64,000 nt of DNA, from contig NC_045139.1 of the NCBI RefSeq assembly GCF_008831285.2, forward strand, positions 5,864,704-5,928,703, in the 5' to 3' direction. Shown piece by piece: positions 22,477 to 34,415 of this stretch. The stretch comes from Nymphaea colorata. Lineage: Eukaryota; Streptophyta; Magnoliopsida; Nymphaeales; Nymphaeaceae. The position numbers and the translations under genes are program-made. Each line of letters opens with the position of its first letter. Positions within the stretch are counted from its first letter, which is position 1. Under the pieces are notes generated by a model. The model had not been told where the DNA came from, did not search any database, and saw only the letters and a program-made list of their open reading frames with translations.

Positions 22477-22750
22477 GTTTTATATCAATGTGTAAAATTG
22501 TCCGATCTATTTACGGCCCCGAGGACTCTCATCCAAACCCGGACCTTCTCGGGCTTGATTCAGTTCGGATTACGGTTGAAATCCGATCCATTGACACGGG
22601 CTTACTTAACCAGTTAACCTCTTGTTGCCGAACCGAGGGTTAGATCGTATCGTCTCGGGAGGAAAGCCCGTACCCGGACGATTTGTAACGCCGTAGTTGT
22701 GGCCTTGCTGAGAGGCGAGGAATTCCCTTTCGCCTTTCTTCTTCCCTGGG

Positions 22751-25700
22751 ATGCCGCTCAGTCAACTCAATCTCCCTTCCTCTTCTTCATCCTCTTCTTC
22801 AGTAAGTTCTTCCGTTTCTTTGCGCTTTCTTTTCTTCGTAAATTTTCGATGATTTTTTAATTCTTTCCGTTCATGTTTAGATTTCATTGATTCCGGGTTC
22901 CGGCTATACGCGGATGACGGCTACATGGTAGAAAAATATCCGGGCCTATAAGTTTTTATAATTGAGTTTTCGTTGGTTTAGGTTCTTGAGCGATTTGGAG
23001 TGTTCATCATTGGATGAACGAAATAGAGGGGAAAGATTTGGGGCTCGGCTAGGTTCCTTCAGTTGTTTGATTGATGTAATTGGTAGTTAATCATGGGGAA
23101 AATAGGTTTTATGTTGGGGTTTCAATGTTGACTGGAGTTGGCTCCTGGTAAAAGCATCCAGTCTGTACTGGACGGTCATCTTGATTGTTGTATTTTGTTT
23201 GTCGCTTATATGTCTGTTAGACTTCTAATTCTCAATGGAGATCGCGTACGTGTCGATTTGGTGATAAAAATGATGATGTTTTTCAAACAATCATGGGATT
23301 TTGTCATCCATGGCGAACGCCTGGAAATGTTGCATGATTTCCTGTTTCTTAATTTTTAAAGGCATTCTTATCCATTTAGCTTATATTTTCCTAGATTATT
23401 GAATGTTTTATGAGTAACACAGTATGTGGACGTGAAATTTTTTTGTTTCTAGAAGATATCTAGTGCTGCTTAATTGCCATTTTAGAAAATTTTCCACTGT
23501 GGTGCATATTCTTGAGTCTTGCAGGGGTTATGAACTTAGGGATTGCCTAGATGCACAACGTTTTGAACTTGTTAGCTTGGATCATGTTTACTGGATGCCA
23601 GCTACTTCTTGGCTAGATGAGAGGATTATTGTACTCTTGGCAATGGAGAGAGAATCATAAGTTACTAACTACTGCAATAAATTGGAGAACATTAGATGGA
23701 AGCCCACTATAATGCATATTCTTGAGTTTTGCAAGGGTATGAACTTCATCTCCTGTATTAAGTGATAATGCTACAACTTGTGGAAATTACGGATCGCCTA
23801 GAAATCTTTTGACACTTGTTAGCTTGACCATGCTTACTGATTGCAAGCCAGCTCCTGAGCTGGACGAGAGGATTATTGTATCCTTAGCAACGGAAAGAAC
23901 CATAAGTTGCTAATTACTACAAGTCTACAATAAATTGCGCAATCCTAGAAGGAGTCCTACTATGGTGCATATTCTTTAATTTTGCAGGGGTATGAACTTC
24001 ATCTCCTATATTAATTGATAATGCTAGGGGTTGCCTATACACTCCACATTTTGATACTTGTTTGCTTGACAATACTTACTCAATGCAAGCCAACTACTTA
24101 GCTAAATGAGAAGATGATTATACTCTTAGCAAGAGAGACCGAACCACGAGTTACTAAATACTGCTATAAACTGGAAAATGTTAAATTTGAATTGGTGAGT
24201 AATTAGACCTTGTTCTGCAATTGATGATTGAGGCAGGATTCAAGAATCAGGTTGGGGCTTGTCAAGGTTCCAAACTACTTTAGCAATGGATGCTTGGGGG
24301 AGTAGATAACGTGGCATTTGCATCTAAGATAGTATTGCTCACTTCCAGCAACTGAAGATTTTCACTTTTCTAGTGTCGCACACTTGATGTTTTCCTTGCT
24401 TGTTTGCCAAACAAATTTGACATGGTTACAGGTGAACCGTGAAATGGGAAGAACGCTGATGGTGATTAGGACCATGACAATGAGTTTTATTGTTCTTCTG
24501 AGTCACGTGCTAGAAGAGACCCAAGAAGTGGGTTAAATGTATTTCTGCTATTAATAGTTCTATAAGAGGGTTCCAGACTCCAGTTTATTGGTGATTGGCT
24601 ATAACTGATAGGGTTTGTCGTTGGGAGCAACAAGCAGTGGGTTATATTTTCTACATTAATTGAGGATGAAATGATAAGGTGAAAAGACCATAAGCTGTTC
24701 AACTTTTGCAAATTGTTCATGATATGTTGTCATTAGTGTTGTCAGAAATTCGATGCAGGTATTAGATGCTTCACGAGCACTGCATGTGATTACCTCAGGG
24801 TCGATCTTTGGATTTTTCTTGCAAAACTTGTTGTAAATGGTGACGATGAAAACCACCCTGCTACAGGTTATACCTTCTGATTTATTCTGCTGTAGATGGT
24901 GGTATATGCTACATTTTTTAGCGTCCTTAGACGTGTTTAGCGACTAGCACATTCATGGTTCTTTGTTCTTTATTTATTGATGAAAGAGACTTATCAAATC
25001 CTTCAGTATTCTTTGAAAAGGGGATATTATTGACGTGCATTGCATTTTAAATGGTGATTCTGGTGGACTAACGTTGCCTTTGTCTCTTGAACAGCAACGG
25101 CAACAAGATGCACATGCTATCACCAATGAGAGTTGTGAAAGCAGATTGTACATTGGTAATCTTGATCAGCGAATATCAGAGTAGGCATATTCTATCTATC
25201 TCATGCATTTGATTGTTTGTTATATTCACATTTATTTGGTCAGCATATGGGTGTTTCCAGCTAGTTTCTAATGATGTATACATGTTGATTGTTGAACGTT
25301 GCAGATCCCAAGTTATTAAAATGTTTTCCTCTTATGGTAAGATAGTTTCTGAGGACTTTCTGTGGCACAGACATGGGCCGAAACGTGGTGAGCCACGTGG
25401 ATTCGCTTTCATCCAGTTCAGTACTAGAGAGGTAAGCTGCTCATTTTCCCTCTCTTTGGTGTCATGGCAATTCCTCATTTCTGTGGTTGAAGTGAGCATG
25501 CAGGAAGCTCAATTGGCCATGGAGAAGATGGATGGAAGACTGGCTTGTGGTCGCCCATTAGTTGTTCGTTTTGCTGGTGAAAAAACCACAGCTGATGCAT
25601 CAAAATCATCTAAAGGTGCTGATGACCTGAAGAAGTCTGGTACTTTTGGTTGCTTTACTTCACATATGAGCCGGTCATCAAAAATAGCAGCGATAAAGAA

Positions 25701-25785
25701 CAAGCTGAAATCTATGGAAGAAGAGAACTGCAGTTCCGTGAAGAAACCAAGGCAAGCTGGCACATCAATAGGTGCCAGGAGATGA
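22751..25785 (+). CDS. RBM18-like RNA-binding protein, single RRM
   Basis: The exons are 22751-22801, 25095-25180, 25305-25431 and 25504-25785. All introns are GT-AG. The sum is 546 nt, giving 181 residues. The serine-rich N-terminus (SSSSSSSS) is followed by one RNA-recognition motif with RNP2 LYIGNL (residues 35-40) and RNP1 RGFAFIQF (77-84). The tail is lysine/serine-rich (KNKLKSMEEE). The fit is to the RBM18 family, which shares YIGNLD, an FLWHRHGPKRGEPRGF-like loop and the GRLACGRPLVVRFA block. Its biological role is little known, and RNA binding is inferred from the motifs. Intron 1 is 2.3 kb and contains three copies of a repeat. The ATG at 22751 is chosen because it opens exon 1 in frame and a clean GTAAGT donor follows 17 codons later. 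Exon 1 is the least certain part. Confidence 0.82.
23497..24190 (+). repeat. three diverged tandem copies of an about 230 bp unit inside intron 1
   Basis: Copies start near 23497, 23709 and 23962, each opening with TGCATATTCTT followed by a TTTGCAGG- or CTTGCAGG-like run and GTATGAACT. Shared later words are CTTGTT(A/T)GCTTG, the GCCAGCT/GCCAACT region, GAGGATTATTGTA, and AGTTACTAA.TACTGCAATAA near the end. Copies differ by many substitutions and indels, so the triplication is old. It has no continuous frame. Confidence 0.7.
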
Positions 25786-28041
25786 GAAACTACCTCAAAG
25801 GTCGCAAGAGTTTTTGTAGTGTAACCCGCCTACAGCACTCTTTTTCATTGATGTAGTGCTGCTGTAACTTCTGTGATTAATGATCCAGGTTTGCACCTGC
25901 CAAGGGCCCAAGGTAGCACACCCATTTATGTAACAGTGACAGATTATATTTACATGGGATTATCTTGTCAGAATTTCAATTGTACATTTTCCCACCAATG
26001 GTTTCTGCTTCCTGTGTTGAAATTCGGATTTATTCATTGCTCTATCTAAGCCACTATTTGCTCTTCGTGTAATCGATTCAACGTTCTTCCTTCTGGAGGA
26101 AGCAAATTTTTTCGTTTAAAGGAAGCAAAATTTTTCGTTTAATGTGTATCACTAGCAGATCAGCTTGACTGTTCGATAGTATTTTTACGATATGCATTTA
26201 TGTGTTCGTCTCATTCAAGTCATTGTTTTAGCAATGTCACCATATTCGAGTTTTAGAGTCATCAGTTGTGTGCTAATCAACAATTTGGCTATAGAATTGC
26301 AGTGACTTGAGTGTAGATTGGCAGCTTCAAGTTGATGTAGTGGGCGACTTGATCTTTTCTTTTTCATAGTGTCAGAAATGTTGGCATCAAATAGCAGCAG
26401 GCAAGGAGGCTGGCAGCTAATTGTTTGTCTGTTTTTTTTTTACTGCTCACAAAGGAGAGGGAGAGAGAGAGACTCGGTCATAAGATTCCTATGTCTGTTT
26501 AGTGACGGCATGTATTAATAAGATGTGTAGCTTGTCTGCGCGGAACATGTGGGCGCGAACTTAAAAATGATTTATCTGAACCAATGGTTTTGAATCTTAT
26601 TCCATGGGCTCTCCTACCATTTCGTACGGAGAGGACTTCGTTTTATAGACAATCTTTTTCTTGATTAACCTAATATTAGTCTCAGATCTCTTCTTTTCTT
26701 TTTCTTAACTACGCAGAGAAAATGCACATGAGAATGGATCCCTGGACTGCATCATGGTTGCCATCCCTGCAGTGTAGAGCTCCATGGATGCCACTTGCCC
26801 CAACAAAACTCCTTCAGGTGCAACCTTGTTGGGTTTTAGGCAGGAACCCCTCTCTCTGCAATGTACGCTCCACGTGAGAGGATTCCTGCTCGGTGTCGGA
26901 TGGATACAACTCCTCCATCCAGGAGCACGGACCCTGTGGGAAGAAAACGCGTGTCCTTGACCATGGAATTCCTATCATTTCCTTAAATATGAGTTTTCTA
27001 AACTAAAGGAGCTGGAGTTTTGGAAAGTGTTCGAATGGGATTTTTCGTGATCAGGGAAGAACGAAAAGAAGGACACACAATTATGGAATAGCCACTGCAC
27101 CTCTTTTCCGCCGGAGACTAATTGCATCTTGAACTGCCCACTGGATATCAGCCTCAAGATGTTACCCTCTGCACTGTGAAAATCAGCTTGATCCGAGTGG
27201 CGGAAGCCCTGAACTGACGCCTGCTGATGAAGCGGGAAAATTGAACTTCGTTCTTCTGAATACTGGAGCTTAATTCCATCCACTTATTTCCCTGATTTCT
27301 GCCAAGACCAGTCTTGCAAACATCTTCATTGTTCAGCAACAGACTTGCAGGTGTGCATCATTGGATCAAATTGTGGTCGCAAAGAACATGAACACCGTGA
27401 CTTTTGAGTGGATTATTGTGGGCAACCTGGTTTGATCATATATTTATGCCATAAGATTGTAATAGCTAAGGGGAAACCTGCATCGAAGCCATGACATGGC
27501 CACACCCTGGTCGCACATGGGGATCTATGTTTGTCAAAAATTTGGCCCTGATGTTTCCAGAAAACAGGTCATGGTAGACAAGCTTGCTTGTTCCTGCATG
27601 TTGGCACACCAAGCTTGACAGACCCTGCTCTTGTGCAGACAGAACAGCTAGGCGTGAGGAGACACGAGACAGAATCAAGTCAATGGCTCAATATATGATG
27701 AATTTAGAATTTTAAATCATATAATCTAATCTGTGATTCAGAACCTGTGAAGCAAAATCATCTCCTTGCACCAACTGTTTTTCGCTTGCGAGTTTTATTG
27801 AATTCAACATTGCATCTGAAATCGTACAATTAATCAGCTGGCTTCCTCTCTACCTAATGGCATCCTGTCCATATAGGGACATAACAGCAAGGATGTAGCC
27901 GCTCTTTCAGGAAAACGATTAGAAACATTGAAGTTTGAAATCTTTTGAAGTTTGCAGTTCATTCCAACAACAGCTAATGATTTTAAGACCCACTTGTAGT
28001 TTCCAGTTTATCTCAACATAGATGCCTAGTTTATTGCCCCA

Positions 28042-28225
28042 GGGGGCGTAGTGTAGTTGGTTGGACTGACAGGTTGAAGAAAGTGCAGTCGTTAGTTTGA
28101 TTCTTGTGTATGCTACTCTTTGGATCGCAAACAATGGATGCGCTACCCAAGTCCCGAAGCAGCCCTGTACCCTGAAGGCAGAGGCAAAGGAAGAAGGGCT
28201 TTGGCCAAAAACCTGAATATTATAT
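28042..28225 (+). mobile_element. tRNA-derived SINE, copy 1
   Basis: It starts GGGGCGTAGTGTAGTTGG, which resembles an RNA polymerase III A box (TRGYNNARNNGG). A B-box-like GTTAGTTTGATTC follows about 45 bp later. The tail shares GGGCTTTGGCC with copy 2 at 29182. Head, box spacing and size of about 180 bp fit a plant SINE. No target duplication was resolved. Confidence 0.6.
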
Positions 28226-29181
28226 TCTTGGATTTGGTACTAATGCATGTGCTGAAGGGGCGCTCTTGTTTTCGTTTGACATGACCCAGGGATGCAGGAT
28301 CTCAAATGAAGGAAATGAAGCTGACACATTTGCTAGGTTGCCCCTCCTTAGCATATCAAATTGCAATTCTTAATAACATAAAAGAAAGTCATGCATATGA
28401 TCTAGTTAATCAAAAGGAAATATTTAAATACGTATGCCCAGAAAAAATGTCTACACTTTTTTTTTTTTTTTGGAAAACTGACTATACATATGTAATCTTC
28501 ATGTCTTAAGATCCTAACTACAAACAGAAATAGTTTTTTCACAATTGAAAAATGGGCAGTCTAAGCTTCCTAGCAATATCAATCTAGACAACGGGAAAAA
28601 CATGGTTTTATATCATTTACTAGGTTGTTGGACATGAAATTGTACTAAATAAAAAACACAATATATCGAAATTAAAGGTTGAAAAATCATGATTTTATGT
28701 GAAAAAATACGAGTTACCCGAAAAAGAAAAAAAAAATCTTGTTGCACCTGTTTCATTAAATCAAGTGATCAAATAGTTCTCTTTAAACATAAGACAGACA
28801 ATGGCACATCGAAACTTAAAGAAACACTTATGTTTAGGTATCTTCCATCTTGTCAACCAGTTGTTGTGAAGTCAAACAATTAAATTTGTCTCTCTTCTCA
28901 TGAATGTCTATCCATAAATAAAAAACTGAAAAAATAATTTTTAAAAATTCAATGGAATGAAAGCCCAACCTTTTTATCTGGTATTGTCTCAAGAGAATCG
29001 CCTTAGAAAATATGTGTCCGTGTTGGTAAATGACAATGAAAGTGGTTAGTGTGCGATATTTGTAATTTTGTGAAGGGCTGGGCCAGATGGTATGGACCAT
29101 GGAAGCGTTCCGACTTTTGAACAAACGGAAAATTGCAAATGATGCTGCTTCGATCCATTTATTACACTCTTCTAATTAAAT

Positions 29182-29387
29182 AAGTGTAGTTAGTCGGACT
29201 AGTGAGTTGGTAAAAGTCTGGTCGTCAGTTCAATTTCTATGAGCACTATTCTTATTGTAAATGATAGATGATCAATACTCTAGTTGATGGGCGTCCCCCG
29301 CCTCTCACCTAAATCCTGAACCAACTCTTGAACTCGGGGGCTAGTGAAAAAGGGGAGGGGCTTTGACCTATTTAGATATTCCTCCCT
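29182..29387 (+). mobile_element. tRNA-derived SINE, copy 2
   Basis: It has the same order as copy 1: AAGTGTAGTTAGTCGGACT (A-box-like), GTCAGTTCAATTTC (B-box-like), then a body ending GGGCTTTGACC and AGATATTCC. It is followed by a CT tract (29395-29431). It is more diverged in the A box than copy 1. Confidence 0.55.
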
Positions 29388-29393
29388 TCTCCT

Positions 29394-29394
<1 letters not shown>

Positions 29395-29431
<37 letters not shown>
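29395..29431. repeat. (CT)n microsatellite
   Basis: An uninterrupted CT dinucleotide run of about 32 bp lies directly after SINE copy 2. Simple repeats often follow SINE tails. Confidence 0.85.
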
Positions 29432-30689
29432 GTTTTTTGGGCTTGGGTAAGCTCTTGGCAGTACTGAGTTTGGTCTAGTCTAATCAGACCTAGACCCCAT
29501 TTGGGGCTGATGATCTCGCCGATCTAACTAGGTCTAGTCTACTGGGATGAATCTCTACTCGAACTTAATGCAATACTTTTAGTAGGATCTGAATCCAAGT
29601 ATCAGTTCTATTGCTGAATACTAAAGGAAAATCAAGATGAACTTTATGTGCAGTATTTGCCCAAGTTTGGGCTGGAAAGCAAGCTAACTGTGGGCCGGAA
29701 TCTGTTTGAATGCTGCAAAAATGTTTCTAGATCACTTTGACCTGCCTAGCAGTTAGGGAAAAACCTAAACTTGACTGCGCAACAAAAGAAAATTGGAATT
29801 TCAAACTATGCAAAGTTGAAAAACTTTTAGGATGCATTAATGGTTTCATAAATATCCACAGCAACCCATCAAACAAGCCGCACGAATGGATATTTATGTG
29901 TTGAAACTTGACTGGTAAATGTTACTACAGCAACCTGAGACTGAGCTCATGCTCATAGAATGAGCCGAGATCGTTTCGTGCAGCATTCATTGTTTCAAGA
30001 TTAAAGACAACCTAAACTTGTTAGGACAGCCGAAACCAACTTGTTTGAAATTGTAGAACTTTGGCCCTTGTTTGTTGGCTTGCTAATGAATTCGCTGAAA
30101 CTAGTTTGTTTGTCTACGTATTATTAAATATTGGTGTGTGTCGACTCGTCGTATCAGCCGATCCGCATTGTATCGGTCCGTCGCGGCAATGAGGCAGTGG
30201 CTCTGTGGCTGATTCAGGCCTTTAGAAAGAAATAATCCAATACAAGGCTGATTCGGCCTACACACACCGGCACGAAACGAATCGGTTTTCAAAATTCACG
30301 ATACAAGTCGGAAATCACGATTTGTGACATTGTTTTCTTTGTTAACCCAGCTTGATCCGAATCGAGCCGAGTCGAGCTGAGCCGAGCCATGAGCAGCTTG
30401 GCTTGTCTTCCAGCACCTACTTCTAAATGGATAAGGATTGACTTGAAACAAACTATAGAGGTCTAACCCTACCATACAGCTTCAGCCCTTGCCAGCCTGA
30501 TCATTCAGTCCTAAAAGAAAAAAAAAATAAGTTCACATGTTTTTGTTGTATACGTTACAAGGCTCCAAAACCAGCATTCAATTACTCCTTAATGAATTGA
30601 TGAAGCGCTTTCAGATTTTGTCCGCCGCGGCGCCGCTTCTTCAGAAAATTCAAATACAAGGGGCGCAGCATCTAAAGCTCCGCAGGTTG

Positions 30690-30803
30690 ACCATAGATCT
30701 TTGATCACCCACGGCCGAGATTCAACGGCTCATATTCAGTCAAAAGGTGCAGATATTTGAACACCAACGGCTGAGATTTAGCAGCATATATTCAGTCAAA
30801 AAG
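30690..30803. repeat. two imperfect tandem copies of a 50-60 bp unit
   Basis: Both copies run in the order GAT(C/A)TTTGA(T/A)CACC, then (A/C)ACGGC(C/T)GAGATT, then CATATTCAGTCAAAA or its one-base variant. They are separated by about 60 bp start to start. No function is apparent. Confidence 0.6.
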
Positions 30804-31471
30804 ATGGGCTCCCTGTGGCACCATTTACTCTGTTATAGCACATCAAACAGCAAGGTCAGGGCCCTTTGTGGATAAATTATTGAAATATAGTTTTAAATAT
30901 CTCTTGGCGACCTTGTCTTTGAATGATAAGATTTAAAAATCTTGGCGAGAACAAATGGTTCAATGCTTTAAGGGCCAAATCGTGAGAAATACGTGAGAAA
31001 AGAGGTGTTGTTTCAGTATCATGATGGTAATGCAATATTTTTGAATGCAGTCATTCTTGTTCGAATTTTTTCCTGGCTTCTGAAAATCTCGTGACAAGAA
31101 CCTGAATGATCAGAAATATATGCAGATTCCTGTGACTGCCGTTTTCATTTACAAATTTATGTTGTTAATGCACCAAAGAGTTACAACAAGAAGGCATGCA
31201 AGAAACATAAATAAAAAGATGCAATTCTCAATTATTTTCTTTTCTCAAGCTTAAAAAATTGAGATTGATAATGGTAGATCCTGCATGTACTTTGTTTTAC
31301 AATACGTACTTGGTTTCCCTTGGCACAGTAAAAGGGAATCTATACATTAAAGTGTGACAGACAAGATCGGGCTGGCGTGTTCCCTACATTGGTGGCTCTT
31401 GGTTTTGAATAAACCAAGACCATGTCAGCCCTCCCATTTTTTAAAACTGGATAGATTCGTTCAACTCTAAC

Positions 31472-31479
31472 TATAAATA
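31472..31479 (+). promoter_or_regulatory. TATA box of the small-protein gene
   Basis: TATAAATA in CTCTAACTATAAATACAAG would place the start of transcription near 31505. That leaves the upstream in-frame ATG at 31484 outside the mRNA and supports 31598 as the start codon. Confidence 0.6.
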
Positions 31480-31597
31480 CAAGATGAGGTCAGGTCTCCT
31501 CACTCATAGCAGCAATCTTCTTCTTCTTTCTTCCAAACAGAGGAGCAGTAAAGAGAAAAGGAGAGCGGTCTTCGCAGTTCTGAATCAGAGAGCGAAG

Positions 31598-31798
31598 ATG
31601 AATACCAAGGTGTGTGCTGATCATGCTACTTTTGCCTCGATGAGGAGTGCTCATCACAGCAGCCAGGTCTTCAAGGGGGCTTTCGAGAGCAGAAGGCCTA
31701 TACCCAAGAGAGGCCAGGTGAAGTCTAAAATCGCAGCAAGTGCTTTCCATTCAATCGTGTCTGCATTTACGAGAGGACGTGCGGATCGCCATTGTTGA
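31598..31798 (+). CDS. small conserved-looking plant protein, function unknown
   Basis: This intronless frame of 67 codons including stop gives 66 residues beginning MNTKVCADH. The C-terminal half is basic and contains RRPIPKRGQVKSKI. It resembles a family of short uncharacterised plant proteins that share an IPKRGQVK core; I recall this pattern and have not searched. There is no signal peptide or membrane segment. The ORF extends in frame to an ATG at 31484. That ATG lies only 5 bp after the TATA box, so it should not be transcribed, and the ATG at 31598 (AAGATGAA context) is chosen. The leader is CT-rich (TCTTCTTCTTTCTTCC), typical of plant 5' UTRs. It stands alone, more than 2 kb from the nearest gene. 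Confidence 0.6.
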   Translation: MNTKVCADHATFASMRSAHHSSQVFKGAFESRRPIPKRGQVKSKIAASAFHSIVSAFTRGRADRHC

Positions 31799-34415
31799 AG
31801 AGACAAAAGGGCAGAATTACAGACAACAGATCCTCTTCAAATGTACCATACCTCGGAGTCACATTTTTGTATAGAATAGAACATTTTCTGTTCTTTTCAT
31901 CTCTTATTTCTTTCCTTTTTTTTTGACCTACTTTCGGTTTCATGGAATCTGACCTTGTACCTTTTGTGGAAGAGAAAACAAGAAGTGTTCACTTTTATTC
32001 TCTGTTTTGAAAAATATTCTGTTCTGTTTCTACGCGATCATCTCCGCTGCCGGAACTTGCCATTTTTGTTTTGATTTTCAAGCATAAATCATCTCTAGTG
32101 CAGCTTACACGTGAATATAGGCTTAAACTTGTCGGTGCACCTTTCTTTTTCCCTTTCAACAGGTTTTTACTTTCCGAAATGATCATTTGTCTTGGCTTGC
32201 GTGAAATTTCACATCAAAACTCAAACTTAAGATAAACAGATCCAACGAAAAGCACCTAATAACTCTTAATATCATCGTAGGGACATGGCCATTGTTCGAA
32301 TAACCAGTTCAGCAGATGTCAGGCAGTTGATTCAGACATTGATAAGGCTCAAGAAAAGCTGGTCGAACCGACCTTTGGCTGTTTGAGAACTTCTCTTTAA
32401 GTTCGGAAAATTTTCTGCTGTACTCCACTCGCCATGCCTGTGGACCATTTAGATCATGAACAGCTAAATGGGATTACAGTAGATGAAGGCAACCTAAGAG
32501 AGCAGATGTAAAACTCTGCAATTCCCTTTATAAGATACACAAAGGCCAAAGTTTTGCTTTGCAAGGAGAGATAGCCGTGGGAATCGAACCATGACTGGCA
32601 GCTCAACTGAAGTCCAAACCTTCCGGTTTAATTGGTTCTGATATCAGATTTTAATCAATGCTTGGGCTTATTTCGTTGTAACTTGTAAGGAAGCAAGTTT
32701 ATGTTTATGTGAACCAACCAAAACCTCTTTTGGGTGAGCAGGAGTATTTCATCCTAACAGTATACCATCAACTTGGTATCACACCCCATCGTATGTGGCA
32801 CATAGGCATATAGTAGCATCCACATGAATCCAACTAACGGGAGGGATTTCACCCGTTTATACCCCCGTCCTGCTGTCTACACTGTACCGCAGATGGTGTT
32901 TGATAGAAAAATCATTTAAATGGAACGATCAAACGGCCTCTGAGGATCAAATGGGCGCTTTACTTAGCCTGTGAGCATAGGCTGCCATATCAAAATAGAT
33001 TGCAACGTATCAACTTCCTTATCTCTTCTTCGGATGCAAGCATTGGGCTAATGTGGTTATTAAGGATTTGGTTCTGCATGACGGGTCTCGTTTCGCACGA
33101 AGCAATATAAATTTACCATATGGTCAGCGTTTACAGAACAGATGTTGGTGATGGTCTCGGGACATAGTCAGCAAGAAGTTGAAAGATGGATGAAATATGA
33201 TCCGTTTACTGATCCATGGGCGCTCAAAAGGTAAGTTTGGATTTACTACCCGTATGCTAATTTAAGTACAAGCAAGACAAGAAGAATAGGAGCGGTTTTA
33301 AGCAACGGACATTTTTAGTTAGATTTTCTGGGAAATACTTGACTCGCATGACAGCAACTGGAGAACAAAGCCCTTACTTACTGCATCAAGAAAATTAGTA
33401 TACCTCGTTAAGTCGTTCGGGTTTTCTCTTACTGAAAGTTTGGAGAAGAGCCTTAAGAAACGCCCTTTGAAGGAATGAACTCACTGCTCTAAAAGTTTTG
33501 AGCAGATTTCTAGTAGTATCATTCCTTTGACCTGCGTTGGGGAAGAGGCTCTCCCAGCCAACACTGTCGAATTTTTGCTTAATCCAATGCACTGATCTGT
33601 TTTCTTTTTGTGGCCTCTCATGGCCGTGCTGCTTATCGCTGAACAGAGCATCTCTTATCTGCAATTAGTCCATTTGGTTAGTTTGCGTTTTGTACGGCTC
33701 ATATTAAAGGTTTGAGAGGCCTTCCTCCCAACAGGTTTGCATCGGAACACCATTAGTCTTAAATCCTTCTAGTCTACAACTTACCCACCAAACTTACATC
33801 TCTTTTAACCATGTATCTTTCGAAATTCCACCTTTATTCTTATGATCGGAGATTACACACCTTCAATCCTTTCCGTCTTAGGATGATAACTGATTTCTTT
33901 CCAAATATGGATTCCCTAATGGGACATACTCTACAAAGAGCTTAGATAGATTAAAAAGCGCCAACACTGACCCTAGACTCCACACACATTTCTTAAATGG
34001 ATAGAACTGTGAGATTTAATGACATCTAAGTTCGAATCTCAAACTGCGGTTGGCAGACCAGACTTTCAAATTGCCTAAGGTCAAGAGTTTCCATGACTTG
34101 GTAGGTACATGCCTAGCTGCAGCTTGCCACAAGGAACAAAGGTAGTGCAAAGGATGTGACTGTGAGGCAATTGTTCAATACATGCATCAAATTTATTATT
34201 GCTCGTCCCATGTTAAATCAGGCCAAACTTAGGAAGAACATGCATTGATGCATGTAAACATATACACACTTTGATTATCTTCGAACTTTAACAAACAGGT
34301 GGCGGCCCTCATGGTCTATTGTCTCAACTATGTACACAGAAAAGTAAGGATGGTCTATGCATAACACGTCCAAAACTGGTTAAAAAGATCTAGTAAGTGA
34401 AAGCATTAGCATGTT
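31799..34415. other. intergenic, one retroelement-like relic, no supported gene
   Basis: No frame is convincing. The minus-strand 89-codon stretch at 33395-33664 has no recognisable motif. A TRIM- or SINE-like relic on the minus strand (32565-32760) is listed separately. Otherwise the stretch is AT-rich single-copy-looking DNA. Confidence 0.55.
32565..32760 (-). mobile_element. TRIM-like relic: short LTR plus primer-binding-site-like sequence
   Basis: Read on the minus strand, TGTTAGGATGAAATACTCC begins near 32759. About 110 bp later comes TGATATCAGAACC, one base from the standard TGGTATCAGA primer-binding site. GGTTCGATTCCCACGGC follows about 55 bp further (ending near 32572); it looks like a pol III B box or the T-arm of a tRNA. 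The first part fits a very short LTR, as in TRIM elements. The last part could alternatively make it a SINE. No second LTR was found. Confidence 0.4.

Larger units (their letters stand above)
25786..31440. other. intergenic, no supported gene; two SINEs and minor repeats
   Basis: After the RNA-binding gene there are no splice-consistent exon chains on either strand. The longest open stretch is 102 codons (26975-27283, minus) and is unrecognised. A GA tract is at 26456-26471 and a CT tract at 29395-29431. Two copies of a SINE are listed separately. At 30690-30803 a 50-60 bp sequence with CGGC(C/T)GAGATT and ATATTCAGTCAAAA occurs twice in tandem. Confidence 0.6.

Noticed and set aside
26975-27339. 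102-codon minus-strand frame and its overlapping neighbour
   Set aside because: There are no domain motifs, no splice partners and no promoter signal. I cannot tell it from chance.
28042-28115. tRNA gene at the SINE head
   Set aside because: It has A- and B-box-like words but no paired acceptor stem, and a second similar copy is followed by the same non-tRNA body.
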